From Malurus cyaneus samueli (Eukaryota; Chordata; Aves; Passeriformes; Maluridae), in the NCBI GenBank assembly GCA_009741485.1, contig CM019236.1, forward strand, positions 40,912,044 through 40,976,043: DNA of 64,000 nucleotides, read 5' to 3'. Each line of letters begins with the position of its first letter. Position 1 is the stretch's first letter. A program made the translations under genes and the position numbers. Shown here piece after piece: positions 25,489 to 38,205 of the stretch. A model generated the notes under the pieces. It did not search any database, was not told where the DNA came from, and was given only the letters and a program-made list of their open reading frames with translations.

Positions 25489-28019
25489 CCAAAGCTCCAC
25501 AGAAACCTCAGAAAATCAAACAGTAAAACACGGCATAGCACTGACCTCATCAATAACAATTCTTGCTTATTTTTAGCCTTCACAAAAGCAAGGTAGGGTA
25601 ACAGCGAGCAAACCAGAAACCAAATGAAAATTTTTATAAACCTGATACTATTCTTGACATCTCTGAAACCAATTTTTGACAGCATGCATCCAAAACCAAA
25701 CTGGTATATTAACATGTGGCATGGAAAAATGGATGTATGCATGATCTTCAACAGTCAAAATAGGAATTTCCTTGAAAAGAAGATGTTCTTCTGAAGGATG
25801 AACAAATGCACTCTTTTAGGTAAATTAAAAGTTTGGTGATGACTGAAAGAAGCCAGAAAGACAGAAAAAGTGCTAAAGAAGGGGGTAAAGGGAATATGTA
25901 AATATAGAACTGTATCTGCTCTGAATAAAATAAAGAGCACACAATAAAAACCACAAATGTAACCACAAGATGCTTTCATTCAGGATGATCTCCTTCAAAG
26001 TGGACTATGATAAAACTAATCATATCTGATAGAACTATGTATGAACAAAGTTCATCACTTAAATATCATCACTTATTAAAGTTGCATCACAGCTTATGCA
26101 TCAGATACTAATCAAGTATTTTTAACGATAAACGGTAGGATTTGTTATAATGCATTGTAACTAACAGAACACAAGTAACTTTAATATTTTGTTAAAATAT
26201 TTATTCTTAACTTAGTTCAGATCTAAGTTCCATCAGGCCATCAGTAAGGTGTTTTGTCACCAAATGTGAAATAAAAAACAAGCTTGAGCACTTTAATTTT
26301 AAAAAGTAATAAAGAATATCAGTCTTCAATTTTTATTCCCTGATTGTGGGATTTGGACATTTATGCCTACATTCTTTGGAAAAATTTTGCTAATCAATGG
26401 TGTTTCTCACTTAAGAGGTTGGAGCCAGACGTCACTTTGAGTAATTACATGTAATTGCTGAGTCAAAATTCTTTCTACAGCTTCAGTTTTTCTTTCTATT
26501 AAACATGGTGTTTTTATTGAGTGTGGTTATTGTATTTGGTTCCACACATAGCCTCAGTCTGTTTTGCAACTGAAACCCCAAAAGATAACATATATACACT
26601 ACCACAGTCCTGATCCCACGGCCTATTTTAAAAGCAACATGGACTTAATGAGAGACATACTATACTATATTGAAGATCTGATTCACAATGATGGGGTTTC
26701 ATCCCACCCCAAAAGCATCAGTAACAAGGCTTCTTGAAATCACTATCATTTGACTTAATTTTTTCAGGCCTGTCTTGCTGAGCATGGTTACAAGAGATTT
26801 ATTAAAGCTTTTCTCTCCTACTTTCTTGAGGGTAAAGACAGTGTTACATTGTAACAAAGTGCTTCAAGGCAGAATATAGTAATAGCAAGTAGTTCTATAA
26901 TTCCTACTATTAAAAAAAGAACAACAAAGAAAAAAATACCAAAATCCCCAGTCACAAACACACAAAAACAACCCCCAAACAAACCTCCACAATGCTGGTA
27001 TAATTTTAGAAAAAGCAACCACTGCTAAAAATAAAGGCTGTTTTGATTTTTTCCCCTTCCCAACTTAAAGCTCTAAGTGCTGCAACTAATGGCTGAGTTA
27101 CAATTTTTTCATCTCTTTTTTTATGCAGTTATTTTTAAACAAAGTGATATTTACTGCAGTCTGACTACTTTACCCAAATTTAGCAAGAAGTTATAAATTA
27201 TTCCTATATAAACAACTGCAGTATGCTTTTAATTTCCAGAGAGCTTCCTTCTGTAACTATATTCCAGAATGATACTACAACTTTTTACAAACCACCAGTG
27301 AAAGGATTTTAAATGTAGTGAAATTGACAGAAATTAAAGAAAGTCACAGCCTTTCAATTCTAAAAAGCTAAGGTTACCTAGTTGTTCAAGACAGAATTAA
27401 CCTTTATTGTATTTCATCTGTAAAGGTAACTTAATGGTCTTCTTTTTGAAAATATAGTCTAAAAAGACACATTCTCCTTACTAGGTCACGCATCTGAATA
27501 CAAACACAATTATCAAAACATGACCTTGTTCTGGAAAGCAAAAAGTAGAATACATTTAACTGAGATACAGTATTTATAATTAGAAGAAAAAGAACAAATA
27601 GGGAGATTTGAAATATTGTTCATTGGCTATATAATATAATGCAGTTGTAAATACTAATTTGAAAATTGCTTCCCCTCTTTAACTATCTCACAGCATTCTA
27701 GTTGTTGCTGGGCAAGAGAAATACCATTATTATTTTCAATATACAGATTAACTGATAGTGACCAAATGCAAATACAATGTCTACAGTTCTACATAAATTA
27801 CATTTTGTAATGACAGATCACTTCTTCAGGAGAATAAAAAAAAAACAAACCACTACAGAACTCTAATTTACTATGTAATTAATGTCCATTCCTATTCATA
27901 AGGACATCATGCAATGGGTTATTTTATGCACCCATCTAATCTAACCTCATATACATTTTTTTTTTAATATTGTCCACCATTACCTGATGTGGGGAACATC
28001 ACAATGAAACCCCCACCCA
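25489..28019. other. AUH intron 4 sequence, no gene
   Basis: AT-rich DNA with short A runs. It was searched on the minus strand for the next AUH exon (an ANLPVPTIAA-like block) without success. No other feature was recognised. Confidence 0.65.
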
Positions 28020-28505
28020 GGTAATGCATCCAGCTCAGCACAGGATGGACACTGACCCGCTGGAGTGAGTCCAGAGGAGGGACACCAAGTTGATCAGAGG
28101 GATGGAGCATGTCTCCTCTGATGAAAGGCTGACACCTCTGATGAAAGGCTGACAGGAATGGACTGCTCAGCCTGGAAAAGAGAAGGCTTTGGAGTGACCT
28201 AATTGCAGCCTTCCAGTACCTGAAGGGAGCTTACAAGAAAAATGGAGATGTACTTTTTACAAGAGCATGTAGTAACAGGACAAGACAAATGGATTCAAAC
28301 ATTTGGTTTGAATCAAAGGTTTTTATTAGATTCTAGGAAGAAACTCTTTACTGTGAGGGTGGTGAGGCCCTGGAGCAGGTTACCCACAGCAGTTGTGGAT
28401 GCCCCATCAGTGGAAGTGTTCAAGACCAGGCTGGTGGGATGTTACAAGATGTTCTTCAAGGTCCCTTCCAACCCAAACCATTCTATGGTTCTACGATTTT
28501 TAAAT
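28020..28505 (+). mobile_element. CR1 LINE 3' fragment
   Basis: The plus strand shows the CR1 3' end: CTCAGCCTGGAAAAGAGAAG, then a segment with AGAAACTCTTTACTGTGAGG, then GGTCCCTTCCAACCCAAACC and a terminal ATTCTATGGTTCTACGATTTT. The fragment is 5'-truncated and only a few hundred bases long, with no intact ORF. A 20-bp tandem duplication lies inside it (28115-28154). It interrupts intron 4 of AUH, opposite to the gene's strand. Confidence 0.93.
28115..28154 (+). repeat. 20-bp tandem duplication inside CR1
   Basis: The unit CCTCTGATGAAAGGCTGACA occurs twice in a row. It is a local slippage event within the CR1 fragment. Confidence 0.95.
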
Positions 28506-30392
28506 TGACCTGCAAAGACCCTTCAGAAAATCTTTAATCCATCCTATAACTACCCCTGCTGTTGAGGAACAGAGGGAGGAAGGAAAGGGAAAGGGGAAGA
28601 ATGAGGCAAGGATGAGGCAGCACGAAGACACTTAGTCAATCTAAGCAAAAAGTTTTGCTACGGTATCAGGCAAAGGCTGTACTGTCAATTTTTTTCTCTT
28701 TTCCAACCAATGTCATGCATGCCAAATCGCTAGTACATTCCCACACAAACTTTCCTATCTAAGTACTTCAGTTACCTCAATTCTCAAATATTAATTCCAC
28801 TATCTCACAGTTTCTTTCCATGCTTCTTTCTCATGGGACTAGCGATCACTGAAAGAAAGTGCTCGCATTGGTTTCCTAAACTTCAAATAATTCACTGTAA
28901 GTCCTTTAGATAACAGTGAAAGTTTGCTTCTATATTCAGTAGTTAACTACTCTCACAGGAACCTTAATGAAGGTGAAGACAATAAAATATTTTGCTCAAA
29001 GTTTTTTCAACCCTGAGACAAAACAAAGCATCAGGTAACTGTTAATATTTTCCAGTCATTCAGTGAAGAATGCCAAATGCAAATATGTCTTCAGACCTTA
29101 GAAATTTTCTCACTTAAAATTTGGAAATATTTGGACTTTAAAAACTATTCACTAACCATAGGAAAATCTTGAAACAGTTGCCCATATTTAAACACTAATA
29201 GCAGCTTAAAGCATTTCCATTAATTTCAAGCCAAGGAAGGCTGACAAATTATTACTTAATATTAAGAAAGCCTCCCAAAATTCTTACTAAGTAAATGAAT
29301 GGAACAACTTGTTGCCACTTGCCTGGGATTCCAAAAAAAGGACAAATACCAGCCTGACATACAGTATCAGCTACAGGAAATTCACGATCCATTCATTTCT
29401 AAGTATTTTACAGATTTCACTTATTTAAATAGCCTTGAGTGTCTACTTCACTTCAAAGACATGACATTCATTTCAGGACTCCATGAATTACCTAATCAAA
29501 GATTCATTCTTCAGCAGTTTGTCATTTACCTAAAAAAAAATACTGGTATCCATTCATAATGTTCTGCCAAACCAAAATCTGTCATAGCATTCTTAAGGAA
29601 AAGCATCTAAATATATATTCTGAGTAATTATTGATTCCCCAGAGCTGTGTGCCAAAATTTCAAGTGGCAGAATAAGTATTTTATGTAAGTTAAATGTGGA
29701 AAATTAATTTGTTCAAGCTTGGAACACTACACTTCTCTTTTCAACAGATCATATTAGCAATAACCTGTTGAAAAACAATATAATTTAAACTGATCCCCAG
29801 AGATGTAGAAATATAAATATTTGATGGCGAATTCATAATGTAAAACTTACAGAGAAATTACCATCCTTTAAAACTGGTACAAGTTGATTAAAATCCAAAA
29901 CTATTAACAGGTTTTACTACACCAAAACATATTAGACAAAATTTTAGAAGACCTTAGTAGCTAAATTTCTATCAACAGCTGATATTCAACATGTTTCTAA
30001 AACGTGTTAGACTGTACTAATATATCAAACACAAGAATTCAATAGCATGAGCTCTAAAGCACTTTGATGTCACTGAACAATCCATCCTTTATGAAAACAT
30101 CAGGGCAAATCACCTCTGTTTCAGCTGAGATTTAGTTTTTCTAGCATTCTTAAAAAGTACAATTCAATTTGGAACATATTAAAAGGACAAATGCACCATG
30201 ATTCATATTTATCAATACATTCAATAATCCTCATGGGGTCTTTCCCAATCCAAGATCTGTAATGTGATACTACATGGTTAGGGATACTCTCCTACCAGTC
30301 AAGAATTAATTATTCATGTTTATGTCATTCCTCTGATCTAACATTCTCAGGTTAAAGTTATAATAACACTTTTCAAGGGAGAGGTTACTTAC
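28506..30392. other. AUH intron 4 sequence next to exon 4
   Basis: AT-rich intron DNA immediately downstream of the exon donor. The plus-strand open frame at 29299-29559 has no recognisable homology and no exon-like edges. No exon 5 was found. Confidence 0.65.
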
Positions 30393-30479
30393 CCAATTCA
30401 TTAATAGTTGCTCTTGCTCTGGAGACAAAAGAACTAACTTCACTTGAGTGCATTTTTGCCCTTTCCTTAAGGTCAGCAC
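30393..30479 (-). CDS. AUH: AUH coding exon (matches human exon 4)
   Basis: This 87-nt minus-strand exon has a CTTACAG acceptor and a GTAAGT donor. It encodes ADLKERAKMHSSEVSSFVSR followed by ARATINEL, matching the AUH segment after the FCAG turn. ADLKE is the crotonase motif around the oxyanion hole. Several positions differ from human (for example HSSEVSS for SSSEVGP), which is plausible for a bird orthologue; the frame is intact with no stop. The exon ends in the first base of a codon (G), as expected before the alanine that starts the next exon. The intron separating it from the previous exon is about 33 kb as assembled, inflated by roughly 4 kb of duplicated sequence around the 38.18 kb gap. 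The next exon was not found in the window. Confidence 0.94.
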
Positions 30480-33400
30480 CTGTAAGTGACATTTCATTTA
30501 TACATGTTAGCAAGCTGTAAATAATATTGTAAATACATTTTCAAGAACAAAATAGCTTTTGATTCATAAAAATTTTAAGCCTACTTCTAGACAAGGAGTT
30601 TAAATTGGTCATATAAACTTCCCACAGATTTCAAGGAAAACATGAACTATTTATGAAAGAAAAACAAAACCAAAAAGCCCCAAACAAGCAAAAAACAAGA
30701 AATTATCCATAACTAGGTTTTCCTTAAGTATATTCCTCCCAGTGGCATTTCTTTTTCTCTTATTAAAATAGTTTATGAACAGTAGCATTTATGCTTATAA
30801 TTAATCTGTCATACTATTTTATTTTCCCAACTGTGTCACAAAGTCTGATAAATATGATTTTTTCTTATGGTACTCTTTATTATTCTCTTACTGGTAGATC
30901 ATACAGTACATACATTGCATGGTTTTATATTAACAGACTATATTTATCTAAATAAAAATGCTACAGTGGACCAGTTTTTCAGCTCACTTTCAACTCATTT
31001 GCTTAAATGTATTTTAGAATAAGTTGCACACCATCATTTTTTGTTCATCAACAATTGCCACAACTTGAAAGCTTTTACGTATTTCTTCATGAGTATATAA
31101 AAATTATTCTGTTTTATAAGCATACTATGGTTTTAAAAACTTACTTATAGGAAAAACTGACGTTTTCTCTAATGAGTGTGTAAAACAAATAGGAACTAAA
31201 AATATTAACAATAATGGCAAAATACAGAAGCCTATCTGTCTTATACAGGAACAATACATGATGTAATCTGTCTTTAGGCACATGTGTAACCACATAACAT
31301 AAGGAAGGGTTGTTTTAGATACTTTCTCTTCATATACAGGCAAAGCAATGACGTGATCTGGCAAGGTATGTCCCAGGCAGAAGGCTTTCCTGTGCTGAAT
31401 AGCCAAGATGTGGTTAGGTTAAGATCAGGAACAATGATTTTTTGGGCAAACCCTGGAGGAGACTCTTTGCATGCTCTCCTACAACCAAAGAAATGGGGGC
31501 AGATGCCCAAAGCCCAGCCTGTCTGTGTTTTGCGGCAGCACAGATGCATAAGTGGTTACTTATCATCTGGCTGTCTGTTCTAGTGGTTTTCTTGAATATT
31601 TTAGCATCGCATTTTCTGGGTGCAGTAATTTGTGTAGCAGAGCTGCAGTAGTGTAGCAGAGTCTGTTTAGATTCACAATTCCTTTTCACGTGTGCTGCAG
31701 CACGGGCGTGCAGTTTTTACCTTAGTTGTTTATTTATCTTTCCCCAAATAATAAAGATTGAATACATTAAATTATTATATTAATTTACGATTCTTAGAGT
31801 TTATGTTCAAGCTGTGGTACCTGGGAGACAAAGCTGTCATCTTTGTTTGCCACAAAGTGGTATTAAATTGATTTTTTTTTTTTTTTTCTGGAAAATTCCT
31901 TCAACTCCTTTGAATTCAGCCATAATCTGGGAACTCAAACAAAGCTCCTGACTTTTTTATTGCCACCACTGTTTACTGGAAATTGCCAGTTCCTTGCTCA
32001 AATGCAAACCAACAAACCCCCTATATTTCTGTGTGGAATTTCCTCCCCTTTTACTATTAAGTGGTCAGCCAAATTGATAACTTTTTTCTCTCTTCATTTT
32101 TTAGAAGTAGGATGATAAGAGTTGTAATAGTTAAAGGTAATTGTTTGACAAGCATTTAAGGTTTAAAGGGTCCTCATCAATTTTACTGTAACTGGTTTCT
32201 GTTGTAATTTTTTTTTTTTTTTAAGATCTCGCCTATTTTATAATCATTTCTTCTCTTCATCCAAGGCTTGCAAACTGTAGGCGGACTCTGGTTCAGCTGA
32301 TCTCCAGTGTGATGTATTGGACAGGGCAATGCCAGTGCAAAAAACTGAATTTTGGAGGACGAGACTGTTTCCAGGGTGTGCCTTGGCTACCAGGGACTAC
32401 CCAGATTGTGTTGCCTGTGACTGTGGAATTTGAAAGTGGAACCAAACCAAAGCAAGAGACGTGTAATGGCAGCTGAAGGGAGTTTGGTGGCTGTGAAGAA
32501 GAAAAACTGGAATTCTGTACCTGCAAGGTACTAAGCTAATTCAGCCCACTTCTGGGGAGGGGTTTCTCTTAGATAGTTTGATTGTTATTAAAGTCATAGG
32601 TAAGATAAGGGCTGAAAGAACTTAAAAGGCACTCTGTAAATAATTTATGAAGTTGCAAGCCTAATCACTGCTAAAAGGAAATTTTTCTGTGAAACCGTGG
32701 CTAAACTGGTCTTATTATTAGTCAAGAAGAAAATGAAAAAAAAGAGCAGTGAAAGTTTTTCTGCCCACCAATTTGGTTTATTAAGTTTTTGGGAACAATA
32801 AGATAAGTTCAGGAGATTAAGCTGCTTTTTTTTTAAAATTCAAATTATAAATGACAGGAAGAAAAACCAGATAAATACAAATGGAGATCTCAGTGTTTTT
32901 TGAAACATATTTTATGTTGCAAGTTCAAATTTATTTCCTGTGCTAGACCAAAGGACCAGTAATTTAAAGAATAACTCAGATACATTGCAATAGGAAGTCT
33001 TGACATTGTTGTACCAAAAAAGAGGAAACAAATTAAAATCACAATTAAGTTTATAGATTTTTCCTGTTAAAGGTTGGGAATCTGTTCTTGATAAGACTAA
33101 AAGTGGAAAAAACACTTACTTCAAGACAAACAAATGTATCCTTTCATAGGTGGTCCCTCCAATGTTAAAGGTACCAGTGGGGCACTGACTGTAGTTCAAG
33201 GAGTTCCTTGAAGTTCTGCCTTACCAGCTGGGAATTGAGTGAAAAATTTAATAACAGTGGAATAGGTTCCGATTCCTATTCATACTGAGCAGACTTTTGG
33301 GATCATTTTCTAGATGCTGGTTTGGGCGAGAAAATTCTCTCGTTGAAATTGAATAACATAATTTGAAGATTTTCTTGAATCAAATATTACTAATTTTTGA

Positions 33401-33692
33401 ATGGACATTCACAATACATGAGTTAACTTCTAATGTTCTTGTGGGTTGTTGTTTGTGTTTTATGGGGTTTTCTTTTGTGTTTTCCTTTCCTAAAAAAAAA
33501 GTCAGCATTTGAAACAATCAAAGAAGAAATGTACTTGCACAGTAAAACAGAAATACATATAATAATTGAATATTCTGCTATGTAGTTTGCATAGTAAACT
33601 TACTGTTTTTTCTTTTTTTTTTCTTCAAGATAAAAGAATCATCTCACTAGTCGCTCATAGTCTTGTTTCGTAAGGGACTGGGTATGGTTTGA
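30480..33692. other. AUH intron 3, left end
   Basis: Unique-looking intron DNA. Two locally GC-richer islands stand out, at about 31340-31700 and 32260-32540. The first is followed by an AATAAAG hexamer near 31750, the second contains an 83-codon open stretch on the plus strand. Neither resembles a repeat or protein I know. Confidence 0.55.
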
Positions 33693-36600
33693 GAGACAAA
33701 ACCTGCATAGATACATTTAGTCTCCAAAGAAGTGAAACAGTCACAAAGCAATTTAAGTGGTAAAAATTAATCTGTTGAGCTAGTCTCTCTGCATGTCTGA
33801 AAAGACTAAAGTAGACAACAAAAAAACAAACAAAAAAAAAAAAAAAAAAAAAAGTTTTCTGTTTCTCTACCCTGAGGACACTATCCTTTCAGGAAAATGC
33901 ATTGAACTCAGATTAAGAAAAGACTGTAGCTCATAATTTTAAGTTATGCAGTCATGGGTTTCGTTTCCCTTTTACTTTTTGGGCTTAACTCATGCTAGGC
34001 ATCCTGAAACTCTTCATCAAATGTATTTTCAGATATCTGTTGACAGCATTAGCTGTAATGCTAAACAACTCTAGGCTAGGCTAGCTCTGTGAAAATCAGT
34101 ATCTCAATCTGACATTTTCTGATGGGCATACGGTTGTTGCTTTAAAATACCATGCCCAATAATGCAGCTCTGTAACTTTCCTTCTACTTCAGTCATGGCA
34201 AAACTCCTCATTTCACTGTGACTTCTGCTCTCCTTCAATGTATGTCAATACAAAAACAATGAAGCATCAGTCCTGGCTGCATTTGAATATTTCCTGCTAA
34301 GTAATGTTAAGCTTAATTTACACTATAAGGCACTTTGCCAAAAACACCCTTCCAGCATGTGCCCCAATGAGACAGTAGGACAGGCCAGTTGAGCAGAGAG
34401 TACAAAAAAAGTAGGAATTACTATGGCCAAGCCTGTACTGCATCAAAACTGCAACCACTACCTTTATAAATCACAATCAGTGCATACAGAAATCTTGCCA
34501 GGAATTCAAAAACCAAACAAAATTTACATCTATAAATCGGGATAGAACTCTAAATCATATAAAACTGCATGCAACTTTCACAAGTCCATTTATTTATAGA
34601 GTTCTGGAGCTAAAGGAGCTTTTGAAATGTCATGTTTAAGAAGTTAAACTGTAAACTGCTTTAAAAGCCACATCAGCAAGTGTCAGCATCAAAAAATATC
34701 ATTAACTTGATATAAGTTAATGTCTGGATCTAGTTTCTTCAACTTTGTTCAAATCACTGCCTATGTGGGAAACTGTATGCTTTATGAATAAAAACTACTT
34801 TGGCTGTGCAATCCAACTCATAATTTCCACACACTGAAATCCTGCTCACTGGGTATCTCCTTGAAAAGCATTATAAAGAATACATCCAACATCATTGCTA
34901 AGAAAATCTTCTGTCAATATAACATTAGGCAAATTTTAGGATTATTCGTATAGAATATATGAATAGAAAAATGGACTCAACCAAAGGAAACCTCAACCTT
35001 CTAAAATAAAAAATACACTGTAGCCTTCTTCCTTCAGTTGCAGTATACATTTCCTTGAAGATATTTATATAAATCTATTAAATATTCAACAAAAAACTTG
35101 TTTAAGAATGGATTAAAATATAGCCATAATTTAAAATTAATGATTTTGAGTAAAAATCTGTATTATACAAAAGCTGATCTTAGTGCCTTAACCAACTTTG
35201 GTAAACTAACATTTCCCTTTTTTGAGTGTTTCTCCCTCACAATGTCAAAGAAACGGAAAGAGCCCTTTTGGTAGCCCTTTTTCTATTTTAGTTCTTCAAA
35301 GAATAATAATAGTAACTGAAGCTTTCTCAGAGGGAAAGAATTTTAGTCGAAGCCATTCAATGACTCCAAAAGAACACACTCCTTGGCATCCTCTGGGTCA
35401 CCGGGATGGAACTGCCACCAACTTAATACTTTTGTTCCTGTTAAAATATTGAGTACTGGTCAAAGAAGTACTGAAGAATTCTGTGACCCTATAGCAGAGA
35501 AACTATTCACACATTTCTTCAAAATGTATCTCAAGTCAGAAGTAGAAAGATTATGTTTCTGAAGCTAGCCATGAAGAAGAATGCAGGCTGAACCAGACAG
35601 TTCTGCTCTATCAGCTACTGAAATCAAAGACCCCTCCTCTCACCCCAGGTTTTATACTTCAAAGTAGCTGAAAATAGCATTTGCTTAACTGCTGAGAGCA
35701 ACAAAGTAGCTACAGTTTTCAAACTACAAAAAGTCTGACACAACAAAACTCTGCAATTTTTCTAAGGGCCACAGCTGAAATGTGTGGACAGTTTGACCTA
35801 TTTCTCCCCCACATCCACTCCCAACAGACTCCAGGGGCTCTGCTGTGGGTCCATTCCTCCACCACAATGAAGACAGAATCTCTAAGTCCTCCTACCCAAG
35901 AAGGAAAAGGGCAACTCCAATACCAGTGACTGAGGCAAACTAACTGTTGAAGTGGGACATGTAATTATGTCCCATCCAACCAGTTTGTACTGGAGCATGA
36001 ATCACTGTTTTCTTCACATTATGCTTCCTGGTGTCTCGATGCTTTGTCCACTATTGATTTTCATCCACTCAGAACAGTAACAGAAGCTGTGATTTTGGGA
36101 CCTCAGTGATCCCAGCATTTTATGAACTACCTTTTAAAGATTATGAATGCCATTTCAAATTATTGCTGCTACTAGAGGACAAAAGAGAAGTGTCACCGTG
36201 AAAGACTACATTGACCGTACCATCAACCACTTCCTCCTCCAGCTGTATGAGGATTCGGTCAGGTACTCTCCACTCCAGAGTAAATAAACTCTTCTGAATA
36301 AACTTAATTCACAGAAGTATCACTTCAAAATTTATACAGCAAACTGGTAGGCGAGAAGTTTCCTGCAGACTTCCAATGAAAGATATATTTGAAAAATACT
36401 AGCATACCCAGCAGTCTTTTAAAGGTCTGGAGTGCAGCAAGTACAGAAACTGGTCTTTCCAGATCAATTCCTGAAAATTATGTAAGGAAGATACAAGCTG
36501 CTTTATACTACCTACACTTCTATTGAGGTGTGTCAACCCAAAAAAAAAGTATGTGGTTGATTTTGATGCAACACTTTCTCATTTCCCTCCTCCTATATTG

Positions 36601-38177
36601 GAAGAAAATAGAAGGTTAGTTTGTTTGGCTTTTTTACCTTACTTCCCTGAACATAAAATCTCTGTCAACAGTAACTCTCTTTCGCATGTTTCAAACATTT
36701 GGCTAATTCAGTGGATGAAGACTAAGCACACTGTCTTCGAGAGAATTATTGGGGCAGCATGTGCCTGATTCCAGTTCACAGTGATGCCAGAAAATATGTT
36801 TATTTCAGAAAGCCAAGGGCAGTCCAGCAAAAGAATGATTTGCTGTTATTCACCGAATTTTTCCACCTACACAAGTGTATGACAAGGAGGCTATTTAACT
36901 TAGAGAACACACCAAAGGAAACCAACTTTTACAGTCATTACTCTGATCCCATGCCTCTTGCTTATTTGGTTCTTTCTTACTAATCAGAATTTATATACTG
37001 TTGAAAAACTATATATTGTGTTTGTAAGAATATGTTCCAACTGTAACTTTCACTTTCCAAACTACTAAAATGCTAGAAATCTTGTACAGACTATTCCAAA
37101 ACATACCAAACAAATCTCTAAATTAAGAAGGAAAAAAATTAATGCTTAAATATGACACTTAAAAATTAACTTCCTTCAACAAATACTTCATATTAAAAAG
37201 TAGGTATTTTAGAAAGCTGGCACACCAAAATTTATCAGGGAAGTTATTCCACCACACGACAAAAGATGCTCAAAGTGTCTTTTGTCTGAGAAGAGGGAAG
37301 GAAGTGATACATACAACAGGCATTTGAGGTAGAATAAAGTACTAAATTCTTAGTGCAGCAGTGTTATTGTGAGCTTGCCCTTTGATCTTACCAACACTGA
37401 TCGACCAATTCTGTCAACACACCGAATTTCAATAAGGAAGTGACACTGGGGAGTGTCAGAAGATACTGTCTTGCATACTGTATCCAATTCCTCTGTATCT
37501 TGGCAGCAGGAAGAACGTTCAAAACAGCAAAACACAAAGGCACCACTTAGCCAATCAAACAGGTTAACGAATTTATAAGGGAAACTTAAAATGCCTTCAG
37601 CCAGAAGTACAAAACATGCATTACCTCCCAATTAAAACGTTAAGAATTCCTATGAAACCACACCTTATTCCCACACAAGCATTTAAGCAGACTATGAATT
37701 TACATGCCTTCCTCTGCACATCTACGAACTAAATAAAATACTGAGGGCAAAGGCCAACTTTGACATACATGATAGATTAACTGTATAACCACTAAAAAAA
37801 AATCCATAGGGCACATGGAAATATCTTTCCTCAAAAGCAGATGGGTGCAACTCCTAGAGAAGCCTTGCAAGAAACCCGATTAGTTGAAACCATTGGCAGA
37901 ACACCAATAAACTTCTATGAGGTTAGTAATACCCCAAAAGGAACTGTATATACGTATGTGAGGACAACACTATAGTCAACTTACATTCAAAAACAGAAAA
38001 GTTTATCAACTTTTTTTCCACACATTTCAAAGAACTTCAGAAATAAAGCTTTTACCTCCTGACCTATTCAGGACAATTAAGCCCCACTATTAAAACTACA
38101 ACAACCTCGTGAAGCAAATTATTTATTTAAAGATTACCCGTGGAACTTCGTTAACACACGTAGTAATCTGGTATTAT
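33693..38177 (+). repeat. Direct duplication across gap 2, first copy
   Basis: It starts at GAGACAAAACCTGCATAG and ends at the N run. It matches 38206-42016 in the same order, including a 22-A tract (33832-33853 against 38345-38366). A stretch of about 730 bp (about 34580-35311) is absent from the other copy. Differences elsewhere are mainly one-base indels. No gene was recognised inside. Confidence 0.95.
34580..35311. other. Segment present only in the first copy
   Basis: In the second copy the sequence jumps from ATGCAACTTT to GTAACTGAAG at about 39091. The first copy has about 730 bp of AT-rich DNA there. It is either dropped in the second copy or a true allelic indel. Confidence 0.88.
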
Positions 38178-38202
38178 NNNNNNNNNNNNNNNNNNNNNNN
38201 NN
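38178..38202. other. Assembly gap, exactly 25 N
   Basis: A second run of 25 N, flanked like the first by sequence that repeats on both sides. It lies inside AUH intron 3. Open frames crossing it are artefacts. Confidence 0.98.
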
Positions 38203-38205
38203 AAA

